A stretch of 9,474 nucleotides of DNA from contig JBHJHK010000181.1 of NCBI GenBank assembly GCA_050330975.1, forward strand, positions 1-9,474. The letters are read 5' to 3'. Shown one piece after another: positions 6,292 through 9,474 of this stretch; within the stretch, counting starts at the first letter, position 1; each line of letters opens with the position of its first letter. Below the pieces are notes generated by a model. That model made no database searches, was not told the origin of the DNA, and was given only the letters and a program-made list of their open reading frames with translations. This DNA is from JBHJHK01 sp050330975. GTDB lineage: Bacteria; Pseudomonadota; Gammaproteobacteria; Competibacterales; Competibacteraceae. A program made the position numbers and the translations under genes.

Positions 6292-9036
6292 ATGGATTCA
6301 GCCCCTGACACAGCAGATGCGGATGAACGGCCGTGGCCCGCCCCCGGGGGTGAGGCCGGGTTCCACACCATGTCCGTCGACGCCACCACGGCGGCGGTGG
6401 AAACCCGCCCCCAGGGCTTGTCCACGGACGAGGCGGCGAGGCGTCTGGAACGGTATGGCCCCAACCGATTGCCAGAGGCGCCCCGGCGCAGCCCGATCCT
6501 GCGCTTCCTCACCCACTTTGACAATGTGTTGATCTACGTACTGCTGGGGGCGGCGGTGATCACCGCCGGGCTCGGGCACTTCGTCGATACCGGGGTCATC
6601 CTGGCGGTGGTGATCGCCAACGCCATCATCGGCTTCATCCAAGAGGGCCAAGCCGAAGAGGCCATGGATGCCATTCGCCAAATGCTAGCGCCGAAATCCT
6701 CGGTGCTCCGCGACGGCGAACGCCGCAGCGTCGACAGCGCCGCCTTGGTCCCCGGCGATGTGGTGCTGCTGGAAGCGGGGGACCGGGTCCCCGCCGACCT
6801 GCGGCTCATGGAGGCCACGGGCCTTCGCGCGGAGGAGGCCATCCTCACCGGCGAGTCCGTTCCCGTGGATAAGGCGACCAAACCCGTGGCGATCGACGCC
6901 TCCCTGGGCGATCGGTCGTGTGTGGCCTTCAGTGGCACCTCAGTTGCGGCGGGGGCCGGTCGCGGAGTCGTCGTCGCCACGGGGACGGCGACGGAGATCG
7001 GTCGCATCAGCGGGATGTTGGCCAGGGTCGAGACCTTGACCACCCCGTTGGTTCGGCAGATGGATGCCTTTGCCCGCTGGTTGACGATCCTGATCCTGTT
7101 GATCGCGGCGGTGCTCCTGGTCTATGGCTATTTCGTCGGTCATTTGCCCTTCCCCCAGTTGTTTATGACCGTGGTGGGCCTGTCGGTGGCGGCGATTCCC
7201 GAGGGCCTACCAGCGGTCTTGACCATCACTTTGGCGGTGGGGGTGCAGGGCATGGCCCGGCGCAACGCCATCGTCCGCCGCCTGCCCGCCATCGAAACCC
7301 TGGGGTCGGTCTCGGTCATCTGCAGCGATAAAACCGGTACTCTCACCCGCAATGAAATGATGGCGGCGACCCTGGCCGGCGCCGACCACACCTACTCCGT
7401 GGAGGGGAGCGGCTATGCCCCAGAGGGCAGTATTCGTCTGGCCGACGCCGATGTCGATCCGGCGGAACACGCCCTGCTGTTGGAGTTCGCCCGCGCCGCC
7501 GCCCTCTGCAACGACGCGGCGCTGCACAGCCACGAGACCGGCTGGCGGGTCGAGGGCGCCCCCATGGAGGGCGCCCTCAAGGCCTTGGCCGGCAAGATTT
7601 TGGGCCAGGGGCCCAACCCGTTGGCCGACTGGCGGCGGTCCGACGTCATACCCTTCGCCGCCGCTCATCGCTACATGGCCGTCCTGCACCACGACCACGA
7701 GGGACACGCCTGGATTCACGTCAAAGGGGCCCCCGAACGCATCCTCGCCATGTGTGGCAGCCAGCGGGCCGCCACTGGCGGTGTCGAAGCCTTGGATGGG
7801 GTCTACTGGCACGGCCGAGTGGAGGAAATCGCCGCCCAGGGCCAGCGCGTCCTGGCCTTGGCCGCGCGATCGGTCCCCCAGAATCAGCTGGTGTTGAACA
7901 CCGCCGACCTCGACGGTCAGTTGGTGCTCATCGGTTTGGTGGGCCTCATCGATCCTCCCCGCCCCGAGAGCGTCGCCGCCGTCGGGGAGTGCCAGGAGGC
8001 GGGTATCCGAGTCAAGATGATCACCGGCGATCACGCCGCAACGGCAAAGGCCATCGCCCGGCAAATCGGCCTCCAGAACCCCCACCGCGCCCTCAGCGGG
8101 GTCGAGCTCGAAAAGATGGGCGACGGGGAGCTGGCGACGGTGGTGTTCGATGTCGATGTTTTCGCCAGGACGAGCCCCGAGCACAAGCTGCGGCTGGTGA
8201 CCGCCCTGCAATCCCAGGGCTTGACCATCGCCATGACCGGGGACGGCGTCAACGACGCCCCGGCCCTCAAGCGCGCCGACGCCGGCATCGCCATGGGGCT
8301 CAAGGGCAGCGAGGCGGCCAAGGAGGCGGCGGAATTGGTGCTGGCCGACGACAATTTCGCCTCCATTGTGGCGGCGGTCCGGGAGGGGCGCACGGTCTAC
8401 GACAACCTCAAGAAGGTCATCAGCTGGACGCTCCCCACCAACGCCGGGGAGGCGATGACCATCGTGGTGGCGCTGTTCTTCGGCATGGCGTTGCCCATCA
8501 CCCCAGTGCAGATCCTGTGGGTCAACCTCATCACGGCCATCACCCTCGGTATCGCCCTCGCCTTTGAACCCACCGAAAAAAATACCATGCGGCGCCCGCC
8601 GCGCCCCCGCGACGAGCCACTGCTGACGGGGGAGCTCATCTGGCACATCATTTTGGTCTCCATGCTGTTCTTGGCGGCCGTGTTCGGCATGTACGCCTAT
8701 GCCATCGATCGTGGCTACTCCCCCGAGCTGGCCCGTACCATCGCCCTCAATACCCTCGTGGTATTGGAGATTTTCCATCTGTTCTTTATTCGCAACATTT
8801 ACGGCACTTCCATCACCTGGGAAGCCGTGCGGGGAACCCCCACCGTTTGGGCTTGCGTCATCATCGTCACCGTGGCCCAGTTCGCGGTGACCTATCTGGG
8901 GCCGCTCCAAGGGATTTTTGGCACCCGTGCCGTGCCGTTGTGGGATGGCCTGCTCATCGTCGCCGTCGGCGCCGCGTTCTTCGCCGTGATCGAATCCGAG
9001 AAGCAGCTCCGCCTCGTGCTCCGCTCCAAGGTCTGA
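6292..9036 (+). CDS. P2-type cation-transporting ATPase (Ca2+-ATPase-like; ion uncertain)
   Basis: A 914-residue P-type ATPase pumping a cation across the inner membrane at the cost of ATP. In order (numbered from ATG 6292): a cation-ATPase N-terminal region (LSTDEAARRLERYGPNRL), TM1-2 (about 80-115), actuator-domain loop TGES (186-189), TM3-4 with IPEGLPAVLT (PEGL at 303-306), phosphorylation site CSDKTGTLT with Asp346, nucleotide-domain KGAPE (478-482), hinge TGDGVND (649-655), and six C-terminal helices. All catalytic motifs are intact. Ion-site residues by eye against SERCA: Glu304 (TM4), Asn717 and Glu720 (TM5, NAGE), Asn745 and Thr748 (TM6) and Glu826 (TM8) are kept, but SERCA Asp800 is Ala749 here (NLITAI). 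This makes simple Ca2+ specificity doubtful. The ATG is preferred over TTG 6286 because GGAG (6281-6284) lies 7 nt upstream. It is very likely in one operon with the antiporter. Many bacterial relatives are named only 'cation-translocating P-type ATPase'. Confidence 0.94.
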   Translation: MDSAPDTADADERPWPAPGGEAGFHTMSVDATTAAVETRPQGLSTDEAARRLERYGPNRLPEAPRRSPILRFLTHFDNVLIYVLLGAAVITAGLGHFVDTGVILAVVIANAIIGFIQEGQAEEAMDAIRQMLAPKSSVLRDGERRSVDSAALVPGDVVLLEAGDRVPADLRLMEATGLRAEEAILTGESVPVDKATKPVAIDASLGDRSCVAFSGTSVAAGAGRGVVVATGTATEIGRISGMLARVETLTTPLVRQMDAFARWLTILILLIAAVLLVYGYFVGHLPFPQLFMTVVGLSVAAIPEGLPAVLTITLAVGVQGMARRNAIVRRLPAIETLGSVSVICSDKTGTLTRNEMMAATLAGADHTYSVEGSGYAPEGSIRLADADVDPAEHALLLEFARAAALCNDAALHSHETGWRVEGAPMEGALKALAGKILGQGPNPLADWRRSDVIPFAAAHRYMAVLHHDHEGHAWIHVKGAPERILAMCGSQRAATGGVEALDGVYWHGRVEEIAAQGQRVLALAARSVPQNQLVLNTADLDGQLVLIGLVGLIDPPRPESVAAVGECQEAGIRVKMITGDHAATAKAIARQIGLQNPHRALSGVELEKMGDGELATVVFDVDVFARTSPEHKLRLVTALQSQGLTIAMTGDGVNDAPALKRADAGIAMGLKGSEAAKEAAELVLADDNFASIVAAVREGRTVYDNLKKVISWTLPTNAGEAMTIVVALFFGMALPITPVQILWVNLITAITLGIALAFEPTEKNTMRRPPRPRDEPLLTGELIWHIILVSMLFLAAVFGMYAYAIDRGYSPELARTIALNTLVVLEIFHLFFIRNIYGTSITWEAVRGTPTVWACVIIVTVAQFAVTYLGPLQGIFGTRAVPLWDGLLIVAVGAAFFAVIESEKQLRLVLRSKV

Positions 9037-9056
9037 GTGGGGGGGCGGACCTCAGA

Positions 9057-9083
9057 GCCAGGGGGATCGAGGGTCCCCCTGGC
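9057..9083. terminator. Perfect 10-bp hairpin between convergent genes
   Basis: GCCAGGGGGA (9057-9066) pairs perfectly with TCCCCCTGGC (9074-9083) around a 7-nt loop. It starts 21 nt after the ATPase stop and ends 13 nt before the stop of the converging kinase gene. It is well placed to act as a bidirectional terminator. Neither side is followed by a T tract, so Rho-independent termination may be inefficient. Confidence 0.55.
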
Positions 9084-9095
9084 ATCGTTCGCGCC

Positions 9096-9474
9096 TCATC
9101 TATCCCCTGGAAACCACACCCGCACTTCCAAGCCCCCAGGGCTCTGGCTTCGGTTCAACAATTCCACCGCGCCGCCGTGGCGGGCGGCGATGCGCTGGAC
9201 GATGGCAAGCCCCAAGCCGTGGCTGCGGTATCCCGATTTCTCTACGGTCGAAGTCTCAACCCCTGGGGCTTTGCTCAGCTCCTCGCCCCGTTGGGTAAAG
9301 GGGGCTACCACGGCCCGGCAGTCGGCTTCGTCGAGGCCAGGGCCCTGATCTTTGACCCGCAGGCGCACGCCGCCGCGCCAGGGCTCGGTGATCACCTGGA
9401 TGGGGGGGCGGCCGTAGGGAGGCGCATTGGTCCCCAAGTGGGGTCCCTGCGCGTGTACGGCCAGGGGGGGAGGG
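9096..9474 (-). CDS. Sensor histidine kinase, C-terminal HATPase domain (5' end beyond the window)
   Basis: The frame is open from the right edge to TGA at 9098-9096 and encodes the catalytic ATP-binding domain of an EnvZ-like membrane sensor kinase. Such kinases autophosphorylate a histidine and pass the phosphate to a response regulator. Visible are an N-box-like NAPPYG (near 9425), the G1 box DQGPGL (9350-9333), an F-box-like PFTQRGEE, and the G2 box HGLGLAIVQ (9221-9195), followed by RIAARHGGAVEL and a final GGLEVRVWFPG resembling the EnvZ end. The HAMP, dimerisation and sensor parts, and any partner regulator gene, lie outside. The N-terminal stretch upstream of the N-box (about 9430-9474) is C-rich in the gene's sense and fits the family poorly, suggesting poor sequence quality at this edge. 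The TTG at 9437 is not the real start. It converges with the ATPase gene. Confidence 0.85.
   Translation of the reverse strand, partial: PPPLAVHAQGPHLGTNAPPYGRPPIQVITEPWRGGVRLRVKDQGPGLDEADCRAVVAPFTQRGEELSKAPGVETSTVEKSGYRSHGLGLAIVQRIAARHGGAVELLNRSQSPGGLEVRVWFPGDR

Noticed and set aside
7552..7578. Direct and palindromic GAGGGCGCC repeat in the ATPase gene
   Set aside because: It encodes the expected P-type nucleotide-domain stretch VEGAPMEGAL; the repetition follows from GC-rich codons.
7207..8910. 567-codon open frame on the minus strand opposite the ATPase
   Set aside because: It is fully antisense to a gene with intact P-type ATPase motifs. Its His/Gly/Gln/Asp-rich composition is what the reverse complement of GC-rich codons gives, and no domain is recognisable.

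Overview
The window is about 9.5 kb of GC-rich chromosomal DNA from a Gram-negative bacterium, most likely a proteobacterium and plausibly a gammaproteobacterium. The evidence for this is an ErfK/YbiS-type periplasmic L,D-transpeptidase, an EnvZ-like sensor kinase tail, an SDR protein of a proteobacterial type, and heavy use of GGG/CCC and GCC/GGC codons. No tRNA, rRNA, CRISPR array, insertion sequence or phage gene is visible. The genes are housekeeping and stress/ion-homeostasis genes, and I see no clearly novel system.

Left part (1-1455): bases 1-142 are an imperfect inverted copy of bases 185-326. This looks like a fold-back sequencing or assembly artefact at a contig end. It truncates the minus-strand 5' part of an NAD(P)-binding SDR/epimerase-like gene (start at 389). 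Diverging from it after about 100 bp is a LysM plus YkuD L,D-transpeptidase (493-1455, +).

Middle (1456-4196): a 258-bp spacer with an AT-rich block leads to a single asparagine synthetase gene, asnB (1714-3210, +), whose start is fixed by the catalytic Cys2. Converging on it from the other strand is a tandem-domain universal stress protein gene (4196-3327, -) interrupted by an in-frame amber codon at 3920-3918.

Right part (4197-9474): a 326-bp divergent intergenic region carries the presumed promoters for the stress gene and for a two-gene + strand unit. That unit is a CPA2-type cation:proton antiporter with a C-terminal RCK/TrkA-N domain (TTG start behind a near-perfect Shine-Dalgarno), followed 41 bp later by a P2-type cation-pumping ATPase. 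A 10-bp perfect hairpin separates the ATPase from a converging sensor histidine kinase, of which only the C-terminal ATPase domain is present (9474-9096, -).

Functionally, the antiporter, ATPase and divergent UspE-like gene form a plausible ion/pH-stress neighbourhood. The ATPase keeps most SERCA-type ion ligands but has Ala where SERCA has its key TM6 Asp, so its ion cannot simply be called Ca2+. The points most worth a second look are the amber-interrupted usp gene, the altered TM6 of the ATPase, and the fold-back at the left edge, which should be resolved before anything there is interpreted biologically.
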